From Obelidium mucronatum (lineage: Eukaryota > Chytridiomycota > Chytridiomycetes > Chytridiales > Chytriomycetaceae), in the NCBI GenBank assembly GCA_025765595.1, contig JAIVFH010000426.1, forward strand, positions 1-20,855: DNA of 20,855 nucleotides, read 5' to 3'. The notes under the pieces are model-generated. The model did no database searches. It was not told where the DNA came from and saw nothing but the letters and a program-made list of their open reading frames with translations. The stretch's first letter is position 1; every line of letters begins with the position of its first letter. Positions 1-7,177 of this stretch are shown here, piece by piece. A program made the position numbers and the translations under genes.

Positions 1-537
1 AAAAAGCACCAGGATTAATTACCACCGAGTTTTGACGCATCAAAAGGAATCTTAAGGCGCTGTACCTGTGGTCTCTGAGAGTAAAAGTCGTTGTGTCCCA
101 CAATCAAAATGTCCAAATGGTTTCCCAGCCGAGCCTTAAAGTCCTTGGACGACGCAGCAATAACAGACAGTGTTAAAGCAATGGCATATTCAAGGTATTT
201 GTTTCTGTCGCACCGAATTGTGAGTAATACAAAGATGACTTTAAGAGTCTGCATCTCACCTCTCACTGCCAGCTTCGCTCTCCAACACACAAGGGTCGAG
301 TTCTTTAACGATATAGTTCCACTTCCCGTCATTGAATTGTGGGGATCTAACATTGATCCTTATTGCTTCATCGTTGGATCCTCCTTCAGACGACCTGACA
401 GTTGTGTAGAAGCGCGAGTCAGTTCCAATCACAAGACCAGAGTATGCTTGATCAAGGACGAGATATCCTCCAGCCACAAGAACTTTTCCAGGCGCTGAAA
501 TGCATGTTTGGCGCTTCATTTCTGGATGTTGGGTCAT
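1..537 (-). CDS. ERG8: Phosphomevalonate kinase, N-terminal part (runs off the window)
   Basis: Phosphomevalonate kinase converts mevalonate-5-phosphate to the diphosphate with ATP, in the cytosolic mevalonate route to sterols and isoprenoids. Exon 1 is 537-260 from an ATG. It carries the N-terminal GHMP-kinase strand SAPGKVLVAGGYLVLD (about residues 14-29), which is characteristic of ERG8. A 55-bp GT-AG intron (259-205) restores frame exactly into exon 2 (204 to about 22), whose end reads GHNDFYSQ, like the D(N/D)(D/F)YSQ stretch of fungal ERG8. A further donor (GTAATT) near position 21 suggests another intron before the edge. The catalytic and C-terminal GHMP parts lie outside the window. 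Seen: frame, introns and motifs. Known: family assignment. The exact second donor is inferred. Confidence 0.9.
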
Positions 538-855
538 GTTTTTTTTTATCAGGCCATTTTGAATTGACGCAGTTGACCCGGAATTCCGCTTTCGCTTTTT
601 CTTAATCCATTGCCATGCTTTCCTCTATGTTCGTGCCTTATCAGAACCCCTCATTCTGCACACTTGGGTTGAACGATTATTCCCTCAAAATGTAAACATT
701 CATACCCGTCCCAACAACATGTCTAACGTATACTTTAGGAAGTCATCTCGAGAGAGATCTTTCTTTCTACGACGGGCCGTGTTGTAGCTAATGAAAAAAA
801 TCAGTTCTGGGGATTGTGCTGGATGCCACAAAACTACGACGAAGACAGACAAACA
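538..855. promoter_or_regulatory. Divergent intergenic region, ERG8 / small mitochondrial-type protein
   Basis: About 318 bp separate the ERG8 start from the preferred start of the next plus-strand gene. There is no convincing TATA box. An ATG at 719 followed by GTATAC (728) and an acceptor AAATCAG (ending 804) could form a tiny first exon plus a 77-bp intron, so part of this stretch may be 5' UTR or coding sequence of the downstream gene. Confidence 0.4.
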
Positions 856-1188
856 ATGATTAAAGCAAGGAGGGGTACTTCTCTTACAACACACATAGTA
901 AAGAGGTGTTACTCAAAAACCTTTGTGTCAAAAGACATGGGAGGGCGGTTTATGGCACATGCAGATCACTATGTCTTTGATGGTTTGACATTGCTTAGAG
1001 CATATATGTACTAATTAATCATCCCGCCATTATCAGAAAGTGGAAATCCTGTTCCTGTGGACACCAACATTAAAGCCGCCCAAGATCCTTTGTTTTTCCA
1101 CAACTTTGACAGATTAAAATCGTACGATGTTAGTGAAGGACGCCACATTTTTTACGGGGAGGAAGAAGGTGGTGAATCGGAACAATAA
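856..1188 (+). CDS. Small protein with mitochondrial-type presequence, function unknown
   Basis: Two exons, 856-982 and 1037-1188, joined across a 54-bp intron (983-1036) that contains TACTAAT and ends CAG. The join keeps frame and gives about 92 aa. The N-terminus is Arg/Lys/Ser/Thr-rich without acidic residues (MIKARRGTSLTTH...RCYS), as in a matrix-targeting presequence. The mature part contains GGRFMAHADHYVF and an acidic C-terminus (GEEEGGESEQ). I do not recognise the family; a small respiratory-chain or mitoribosome accessory protein is possible but unproven. Start choice is uncertain. The in-frame ATG at 823 adds an acidic lead, and a three-residue mini-exon at 719-727 spliced to 805 gives 112 aa. 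I prefer 856 because it begins the presequence-like stretch. Confidence 0.6.
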
Positions 1189-1492
1189 CAAACAAAAACA
1201 CAAGAATTATTAGTATTTAGTTTAAAAAAAAATCGGCATGGCTTCGCCCATACAGTTTGGATATAAAAAAAAAAGGACACGAATAGTTCCACCCAAAAAA
1301 TCGGCATGGCTTCGCCCATGAGGTATACCAAATTATAAACGCACAGTTAAAATAAAACCTCTGGAGCAGCAAGGTGATAAAAAAATAGGATTCAGAAAAA
1401 TGACCGATTACCCTCTGGTCACAGCGAGGGGATACAAATTGAAATGGAAAATTCATAGAGAAGGTCAAGTGAAACTTGGAACATTAAAAAAA
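1189..1492. other. Intergenic spacer between convergent genes with a 25-bp direct repeat
   Basis: This AT-rich stretch of 304 bp lies between two convergent genes. Besides the two repeat copies listed separately I see no gene. An 83-codon minus-strand reading frame at 1217-1468 has low-complexity Phe/Tyr-rich content typical of translated AT-rich spacer. Confidence 0.5.
1227..1319 (+). repeat. Two perfect 25-bp direct repeats
   Basis: The sequence AAAAAATCGGCATGGCTTCG followed by CCCAT occurs at 1227-1251 and again at 1295-1319, 68 bp apart. The intervening DNA is A-rich. The origin is unknown; a recent local duplication or a fragment of a dispersed repeat are both possible. Confidence 0.8.
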
Positions 1493-1840
1493 TCAGGTTT
1501 CAAAACCCCGGCGATTTACGGCGACCGCAACCAATACGCCGCAGATTGATCCAACTCCCGCTGCACACGCTTTGGCAATCATTCTTTGTCCGGAGGTTCT
1601 CAATCTAGGTCCTGTAAAATAGTCACAAATAAAAAAATATCAGTTCAAAAGATATTTTTACAAAGTAGATAACTTTTTCATACCAATAGAGAAGTCATAA
1701 TATGGCGACCGAACTCGGTCATTTGATTGCGAAGTTGAGACTGTGGAATGAAACGACTGATTCGACGCATTCTCAATTCCCGGGGAGATCCCGCCTACAA
1801 TGGAAAAGGATTTCGCCTTCGGCGGTATGAATGTTACCAT
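1493..1840 (-). CDS. Small protein with C-terminal membrane helix, function unknown
   Basis: Exon 1 is 1840-1684 and exon 2 is 1611-1493, joined across a 72-bp GT-AG intron (1683-1612). The phases match (157 nt, then 119 nt), giving 91 aa. The N-terminal two thirds are Ser-rich and polar. Residues about 65-84 form a Gly/Ala/Val-rich hydrophobic helix (AKACAAGVGSICGVLVAVAV) followed by NRR and a short tail, as expected for a tail-anchored or small single-pass protein with positive residues flanking the helix. I do not recognise a family. It starts only about 0.57 kb from a divergent coiled-coil gene. The short length keeps confidence moderate; the clean splice and membrane segment support it as real. 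Confidence 0.6.
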
Positions 1841-1920
1841 GCGGAGTCAACCACGGGCCACGACTGCAAGTCGTCTTTGTAGATAGGACCTGGCCCGATT
1901 GTGTTGTTGGTGTTGGTTTG

Positions 1921-1992
1921 GATCGAGTCCTTGTACGTGAATTATGGTTTTCAGTAGATCGAGTCCTTGTACGTGAATTATGGTTTTCAGTA
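1921..1992 (+). repeat. Perfect tandem duplication, 2 x 36 bp
   Basis: The unit starting GATCGAGTCCTTGTACGTGA is present at 1921-1956 and again without change at 1957-1992. Perfect identity implies a recent duplication. The unit length is a multiple of three. Confidence 0.9.
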
Positions 1993-2123
1993 GATGCAAT
2001 AGGTGGCTAAGGAAGGGAGCAATTGGACAGCGGGGAAGGATAGAAACTAGAATCAATCACACAACAGACAACAACCACAACAAAGTACCATCTGGCGCAT
2101 CCAGACGCCACGTCAAACTGAAG

Positions 2124-2275
2124 AGACATGCACATCCAAGCCGGTTAAGGCAAGCCATGCATGTCCATCAAAAAAAGGAAAGACATGCACATCCAAGCCG
2201 GTTAGGACAAGCCATGCATGTCCACCAAACTGACGCCTACATCCTGACATCCAAGTTGGTTCATTTGTCCAGGCC
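2124..2275 (+). repeat. Imperfect tandem repeat, period 57 bp, with degenerate third copy
   Basis: AGACATGCACATCCAAGCCG starts at 2124 and at 2181. Each copy continues through GGTTA..., GCCATGCATGTCCA and CCA/CAA. A weaker third copy (GACATCCAAGTTGGTTCATT) follows near 2246. Within a unit GACATGCA and TGCATGTC are inverted, so each unit could form a hairpin. A relict of a mobile or minisatellite element is possible; I see no transposase. Confidence 0.7.
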
Positions 2276-2405
2276 ATCGACAGGGTCCCAACTAGATGAT
2301 GACAGAGGGCAGATGGACCACATCACCTTTAAGTATGTCTGTGATGCTTGGCTAAGGGATGGTAAAATATTTACCATTTTTCCCTTATTATTTATTTTTT
2401 CACAC

Positions 2406-2832
2406 ATGAATCCATCCAGCCACCCAGTTTTGGCATCTGAGCAAGCCAAAGCACCAGCTGTAGCAAGTCAACACGCGTTTGCAGATGTCTACTTTCACTC
2501 AGTCAAATCAGTCCTCAAAGCAAGACAAGCAAGACGGGACTTGAACGAAAGCGAAAAGCAATTGGCCAAACTGCAACTTACAAATAACGAACTGGAGACT
2601 TCGAACACCAAGATGAGAAGGGAGCAATCCAAACAAATGGGTGAGCTCAAATTTGCTGAAGACAAATTAGAATTGGTATATTACTATTCAAGATTGGAAA
2701 TAAAATATGTATTAACAATGTCCTCAGATGATGAGAAATTTGGTCATTACAACCCAGGATTCTGAAATTGAAAACCAATATTTGGCAAGTTTGAAAGAAC
2801 AGAGCCCAACTTCTATTAAGTACGAGGAGTGA
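2406..2832 (+). CDS. Small coiled-coil protein, function unknown
   Basis: Exon 1 (2406-2675) and exon 2 (2728-2832) join in phase 0 across a 52-bp intron (GTATAT...CCTCAG), giving 124 aa. The N-terminus is Ala/Ser/Pro-rich. Residues about 40-115 are rich in Glu, Lys, Gln and Leu with heptad-like spacing (NESEKQLAKLQLTNNELE), so a long coiled coil is likely. The protein ends IKYEE. I do not recognise the family; an adaptor or tethering role is only a guess. The ATG at 2406 was chosen because it follows a pyrimidine-rich promoter-like tract and precedes the non-repetitive region. The last codons overlap an antisense AAA+ ATPase fragment, and the stop codon lies inside that fragment. Confidence 0.6.
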
Positions 2833-2986
2833 ATTCACCGCGCCGGCATTTCCAAAGTTTGGCAAGTTGCGTTGCTTTGAAAGAACTTCGATTGCTTTCT
2901 TTTGAACGTCGATGGATGGACTGGACACCTTCTTTTTGGCACACTCGAAGGTGAATAGCTGGAGCAGCTCGGCCTCATTATAGTCT
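2816..2986 (-). pseudogene. Fragment of a CbbX/SpoVK-type AAA+ ATPase (lid subdomain exon)
   Basis: Read on the minus strand, 2986-2816 encodes about 57 residues beginning DYNEAELLQLF and ending LPNFGNAGAVNSLL. Both ends match the C-terminal lid of CbbX/SpoVK-type AAA+ ATPases (a DYTDEEL-type start and a PxFGNAGAVENLL-type end). An acceptor-like CTTGCAG precedes it, so it looks like one exon. Nothing on either side continues the protein: no Walker A/B, no sensor motifs and no next exon. After LLV the frame runs into antisense of the coiled-coil gene. I infer a relict or captured exon rather than a working gene. Family resemblance is strong; pseudogene status is inferred. Confidence 0.6.
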
Positions 2987-3123
2987 GCAAGTATTTATTC
3001 AAGAAGGGATAAAGAAGCGGCTTGAAAACCAATGGGTAAAAAAGGAACTGCAATGAAATGGATAAAGGATAAAGGATGACTGGGCCAAAAAAAAAAAAAG
3101 AGGACGTGGTGTAGTACATAGGC

Positions 3124-4014
3124 TTAATTATCACTCTCGTCGGAGGGGTCTTCATACACTGCAAGTTTTCGTTTGGTTGTATGAGTAGAACTTGAAGATG
3201 CACGTGCAGTTGTAGTGCGTGTAGATCGTCGTTGAGGGGCGACAACAACATTTTCCTTCTCTGCTTTAGAGACGCGTGCTTTTTTGGCCCCAGCATCCTC
3301 CTCGAAGTCAGCAGCTCGTTTCAGCCTTCTTTTCGTGTTTTTTGTTTGTGCAGCCGCGGAGTCCTCGCTGTTAAACGCCGAATAAACTTGAAACTGCTTC
3401 TTCTGGCCAGGCGCCAACGGCGAAGAGTCGGTCGAGACAGACGTGGGCGACGTCGAACGGCGGACGGGCGACAGCGGCACGACGGCGGCCGCGGCGGCGG
3501 CGGCGTCCTTCGCCGCTTCCACGCGCGGCCGCAGAGGCGCATCGACCCGCAGCTGCGCGAATTCGCGATTTGCTTTCGAGAAACCAAAGAGGTCGTCTTC
3601 GTCGTCCGGGGTGTGTTTCTCCTCCTTTGCGTTGGACAATCCACCTCCGCCCCGCTTGAACATCCCATTCTCCATGCTGACATCGCCGCAAAAGTCAAAC
3701 GAGAAGCCAGGCAGAAAGCCAGAGTGCCGCAGGCTCAGTGGCTCATGGCCATCCAAGAGGCCAAAAGTATGGTTTCGTTTGGATTCAAGCGGAGACAGTT
3801 CGGGCGAAGCCACTTTTGAAACGGCAATCTGAGAGACTGCAGAAGATGGAACAGTCTTTGCTGCTGGTTTGATGGACTTTGGCTTCGGTTTTGCTTCATT
3901 GGACGACTTCTTTGGGGTGTTTGTGTTTGTGTTCACAGCGGCTAAGGCAAGTCGCTTATTTGGCGCGGCAGATTGCGTCGACGAGGCTGTTCGTTGGCTT
4001 CGCGTTTGGCGCAT
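3124..4014 (-). CDS. Nuclear-type basic protein with KEN box, function unknown
   Basis: A single exon from the first ATG (4014) gives 296 aa. The protein is low-complexity and Ser/Ala/Lys-rich. Features in order: a basic N-terminus with KRLALAAVN (about 20-28, loosely D-box-like); a probably conserved core (FGLLDGHEPLSLRHSGFLPG, about 84-103); an acidic patch (PDDEDDLFGF); a poly-Ala tract encoded by GCC/GCG repeats (about 171-177); SP/TP sites; bipartite basic stretches (NTKRRLKRAADF...AKKARVSK, about 226-250) that look like nuclear signals; a KEN box (253-255); and an acidic tail (YEDPSDESDN). KEN boxes mark APC/C substrates, so a cell-cycle protein such as a securin- or sororin-like regulator is conceivable. 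No family domain is recognised. GC content is higher than in neighbours because of the Ala/Arg-rich centre. Confidence 0.7.
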   Translation of the reverse strand: MRQTRSQRTASSTQSAAPNKRLALAAVNTNTNTPKKSSNEAKPKPKSIKPAAKTVPSSAVSQIAVSKVASPELSPLESKRNHTFGLLDGHEPLSLRHSGFLPGFSFDFCGDVSMENGMFKRGGGGLSNAKEEKHTPDDEDDLFGFSKANREFAQLRVDAPLRPRVEAAKDAAAAAAAVVPLSPVRRSTSPTSVSTDSSPLAPGQKKQFQVYSAFNSEDSAAAQTKNTKRRLKRAADFEEDAGAKKARVSKAEKENVVVAPQRRSTRTTTARASSSSTHTTKRKLAVYEDPSDESDN

Positions 4015-4342
4015 CAATGTTGGTATTTGGATGTTTAAACTTTATTGTATATCAAAAAAACATTATCCACAATTACCTTACCAATCCACAACGAGTACCC
4101 GATCAGCTCCAATGAATTGGACGATCAAATTAAGTCTACATGTGAATTTATTAGAAATTTTAAAAATAAGGGTTCGTCGTGGCGAGGGGAGGTAAAATAA
4201 GAAATCTGTAAGAATGACTGAGCTTTCAGTAAAACAAAACAAACGCGTCTAAGTCATCATGACTCAGCACCCGAACCCATAAATACATATAAACCGCGAC
4301 TCCTACCGCCTAATTTCACCCACACTTTTGTTTTTTTGAAGC
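4015..4342. promoter_or_regulatory. Divergent promoter with MCB, AP-1/Gcn4-type site and TATA box
   Basis: This 328-bp region drives the KEN-box gene leftward and the 4343 gene rightward. It contains a palindromic ACGCGT (4243-4248, MluI cell-cycle box type), TGACTCA (4260-4266, AP-1/Gcn4-type bZIP site) and TATAAA (4288-4293) 50 bp before the 4343 ATG. The motifs are seen directly; their use as binding sites is inferred from other fungi. Confidence 0.5.
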
Positions 4343-4705
4343 ATGCCATCGTTAACGACAAAGATTCTTATTGGCCTTCATATGGTGCCAAAGACAACGA
4401 GCACTAATCCTGCTGCTGCAAAATTCTTAGCATCAAATCAGTCCTTCTTCTATCCAAACTTTCGAAAAGTTTCTTTTCGGCTTGCTCCTTCGTGGAGAGA
4501 CGAAGAATCGTTACCAACAACGAAAACCTGCATCACAAAAGGTCTAAAATCAAACAAACGCATCACATTTGAAGCAGCTCATCCGATTGCGACATCAATC
4601 ATGTCCGCTATTTATCCCAACTTTGGAAAGTCGAAAGTGCCATTCCGTCTTGCTCCGAGTTGGCGCGACGAAGGCGGTTTGGGAACGAGCTCAAGATTGT
4701 CGTAG
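4343..4705 (+). CDS. Small protein with two YPNF / FRLAPSWRDE repeats, function unknown
   Basis: A single exon of 120 aa starts at an ATG 50 bp after a TATA box. The protein holds two copies of a motif: YPNFRKVSFRLAPSWRDEE (about 37-55) and YPNFGKSKVPFRLAPSWRDE (about 91-110). The second copy has a two-residue insertion. There are no cysteines beyond one, no signal peptide and no membrane segment. The spacer between copies is basic and Thr/Ser-rich. I do not recognise this motif from any named family. The exact conservation of FRLAPSWRDE between two otherwise diverged halves implies selection, so the gene is likely real. Confidence 0.7.
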   Translation: MPSLTTKILIGLHMVPKTTSTNPAAAKFLASNQSFFYPNFRKVSFRLAPSWRDEESLPTTKTCITKGLKSNKRITFEAAHPIATSIMSAIYPNFGKSKVPFRLAPSWRDEGGLGTSSRLS

Positions 4706-4810
4706 TAGATCCATATAATCCTTTCTTTTATTGTATTGTGAAATAAACTCAAACTAATCAAATCAAATCAACGAATAGAAGGTACTTAAAACATGTGAAT
4801 GGAAAACTTG

Positions 4811-5945
4811 TTAACGACGTCGGTGCCTCAACGCCTCTTGAACAGTAGGTACCATCATTAGCGCGTGAACGCTCTCGGGAAGTTTCCGGTTGTGAGAAGT
4901 ACTTTGAATGTAAAGAGTGCAATGGTCTGGAACCTCGGTTGGAGTAATCGTAATATCGCCATCCTTCAATCCCAAAGCCGCTTTAACAGCAGCGCTTCCA
5001 ATCGTAAATGTGTCGCTTGTTTTGTTGTGAAGCATCATATCCTTCTTCGCCGAGACTTTCTCCGAATTGCGAACAAGCGCATAATAGCCTTGTCCTTTTT
5101 GATAAGTCACGTCTTGGGCCGCACACATTTCCGCAAATGTTCCTCCATTTGGAAGCGGGTTGAGCACAACCTAATAGGACTTCAACAAACAGCACAGCAA
5201 GACATTAAATAAAACGTTACACAATACCATTCTTCCAAAAGCACCCAGTCCTTTGTTTCCCCAGGAATAAACCTCAACAGTCTCTCGAGGACCTACCGAC
5301 CCCTCGAACCATTGTTCTTGGCCAGCCATATCGCCACCCCTTCGGATTCGAACGCGATAAGGCACACGTCGATTTGCATCGGTGAAAACGGAATCAGCCA
5401 TTGTTCTGTTGTTGAAGTTGTGTACTGTGATTTTGTATTGCCCAGAAGGAGATGCGGCCCAGAATATGTTTTCAACGGGAGCCAGGCTGTAGTCAAGAGA
5501 AGAAGTCGAACGGTTCATGTCTCTGTCGAGCCATCCGCCACACAAACATTCGCGGTTTCCAAAATAGATATGCGCGCCACAGGCACAATATGCATGTAAA
5601 TCTAAGGAATGCAGTTTCAAGTTAAACTTATGATGTGGACGAGTACCCCAATCAAAAGTCACCAAGATCCGCTGGATCGTTCCAAATAAGCGTGGCTTGT
5701 ACTTCTCCTTCGCGACAATGTTCGCGGTCTAAACGCTCTCTGACAACAGCTTCATATGGAGGTGGTTCTGCTGGTGCCAAGATAGCAGGTTGAGGCTCTT
5801 GATTGGCAGAAACTTCAGGTTGGGCTGCTTCTGCAGGGGTTAGTGGCAGTTGTTGCTCATTTGCCGCAACTCCTCGTTTTGATCGCTTTGCTGAAGTTGG
5901 AGTGACCTCCGTTTGGTCCTTTGGTGTCCGCTTCTTTGGTGGCAT
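4811..5945 (-). CDS. DUF2135/YfaP-like domain protein with basic N-terminus
   Basis: Three exons (5945-5663, 5601-5228, 5170-4811) are separated by introns of 61 and 57 bp. All phases agree, giving 338 aa. The N-terminus is basic (PPKKRTPK...KRSKRG), then Pro/Ala/Gln-rich with PPPYEAV. From about residue 81 a beta-rich domain begins (ATLIWNDPADLDLHAYCACG) and continues through IYFGN, GGWLDRDMN, PVENIFW and GQYKITVHNF. This motif order matches the DUF2135/YfaP-type domain best known from bacteria. Two CxC pairs (100/102 and 113/115) could bind a metal. The last ~120 residues (GGTFAEM, KGQGYYAL, LGLKDGDITITP) form a second, unnamed module. No signal peptide is visible. Function is unknown. It starts 57 bp after the stop of the upstream WSC gene on the same strand. 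Confidence 0.8.
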
Positions 5946-6002
5946 TTAGTCTTGGATTTTCTGTGAATTATTAGTATCGTGCTATAGTATGTACTTTATT
6001 TA

Positions 6003-7045
6003 TTATGGCAGGTTATTTACACATATTGCGTTGCGCCTGACAGGACTTATGCTTCCAGCATTGTACTGCTTCCGTCGGTTGCGAATCGATTGCAAAAAGA
6101 GCGCCAGCACTATTCCCAAGATAATCACTGCTCCACCAACAAGACCAATCACTGTTGGGACCCGTATTCCATTATATTCAAGATGATGTTGCTCAGGAAC
6201 TTGGTTTGGCAGAATAGTGTGAGGATAGAAACTGTTGAAATCGGGAGGCAAAGAGGCTTTCGTTGAAGGTTCGTCAAATTCTGTCGAGAACGCTATGGCG
6301 GTGTCTGAGGTAGGTTTAACTTGCGAGTTGGTATCTTTTGCGATAGGTGGTGTTACGGTTGTCGATGTCGCTTGAACAATGGAACTGACAGTACCAGCGG
6401 GTTGTCGTGTTGAAAAAGATGCTGGTATCGTATCAGATGTTTTCTCTGCTAATTTATTTGTTGTTTGAGGCATCGGCGGCATAACCGGCGGTGAGCTTGC
6501 TGGCGGTAGTGACAGATTCTCGGTTGATTGTGGGGTATTTGTTTTAATTGAAGCACGGTCTGTTGAAGTATGAATCGGAATAGGGACAAAAGTAGGTGAT
6601 GGAGACAGAGTCTGAGTGGTTGATATTTGTGTGACTTGAGTTGTAGTATCCGTCTCATCTGTAGCTTCCGCAATTCGGTAAACACTGAAAGAATTGCCAA
6701 AAAACCTGATGCCGCAATACATTGATGGTTTGTCAGGACAAGGATTCGAGCACCAAGACGCACTTTTCGTCCAACCAACCAAAGAATCAAGACAAACACA
6801 TCGAACACTCTAATGCTTAGTGGTCAGTGGATCAGTTACGAATAGTAGCTTCTACTTACTTTATCAATGTCACTAAATCTTGCAGCAACTATCGAGCTTC
6901 TTTCCTTCTGGCATTGAGAGAGGCAACCATGTATTCCAGGAACTCCTTGGACATCCAACTTGCTTGGAGAAGGGTAATCAAAACATCCGACGGATACTTG
7001 TGCCTTCACTAGACTGATGATTGTCATAAGAACTCCAGCTCTCAT
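6003..7045 (-). CDS. WSC-domain type I membrane protein (Wsc-like surface sensor)
   Basis: Two exons (7045-6860 and 6809-6003) with a 50-bp phase-0 intron give 330 aa. A signal peptide (MRAGVLMTIISLVKA) precedes a WSC-type cysteine domain that starts VGCFDYP, has C-x3-C, then CVC, C-x3-C and C, and ends FSVYRI (about residues 18-95). A long Ser/Thr/Pro-rich stalk follows, likely O-glycosylated. A membrane helix (about 279-301, GLVGGAVIILGIVLALFL) and a 29-residue basic tail follow. WSC domains bind cell-wall or other glycans; yeast Wsc proteins with this layout sense wall stress and signal to Rho1. That role is an inference from architecture here, since the tail lacks recognisable yeast motifs. 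Confidence 0.85.
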
Positions 7046-7177
7046 TCTACTGGCTTTCTTTTTCTGTCACTTTTCCTCAAAACAAATATAATTTTTGACA
7101 TGTTTCATCGATAACTTCTTCCCAAAAAATCTGACATATTAGATTTTAATTATAGCGAAAAAAAATCTACTTTCGGT

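Larger units (their letters stand above)
1841..2405. other. Repeat-rich divergent intergenic region
   Basis: The 565 bp between two divergent genes hold the tandem repeats listed separately. The frame of the downstream coiled-coil gene stays open back to 1980, but its translation there is repeat-derived (two RHAHPSRL...QAMHVH blocks), so I treat it as non-coding. AT-rich sequence just before 2406 may be core promoter. Confidence 0.45.

Noticed and set aside
805..850. CAGCH-like heme motif (GDCAGCHKTT) in an alternative frame
   Set aside because: A stop follows at once and the frame does not connect to any exon; the presequence-bearing frame is better supported.
1980..2405. N-terminal extension of the coiled-coil protein (open frame back to 1980)
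   Set aside because: The translation is made of the DNA tandem repeats and ATs, without protein-like conservation; an ATG after a promoter-like AT/pyrimidine tract at 2406 explains the gene better.
2835..3296. 153-codon minus-strand reading frame
   Set aside because: It overlaps the KEN-box gene in another frame and the AAA+ fragment in another frame; its content is low-complexity and explained by those.
3232..3832. Long plus- and minus-strand frames with Arg-rich translations inside the KEN-box gene
   Set aside because: They are shadows of the GC-rich Ala/Ser codons of the real gene.
6449..6808. 119-codon minus-strand frame in the first WSC gene
   Set aside because: It is an alternative frame of the Ser/Thr/Pro-rich stalk; the WSC frame is supported by the signal peptide, cysteines and membrane helix.
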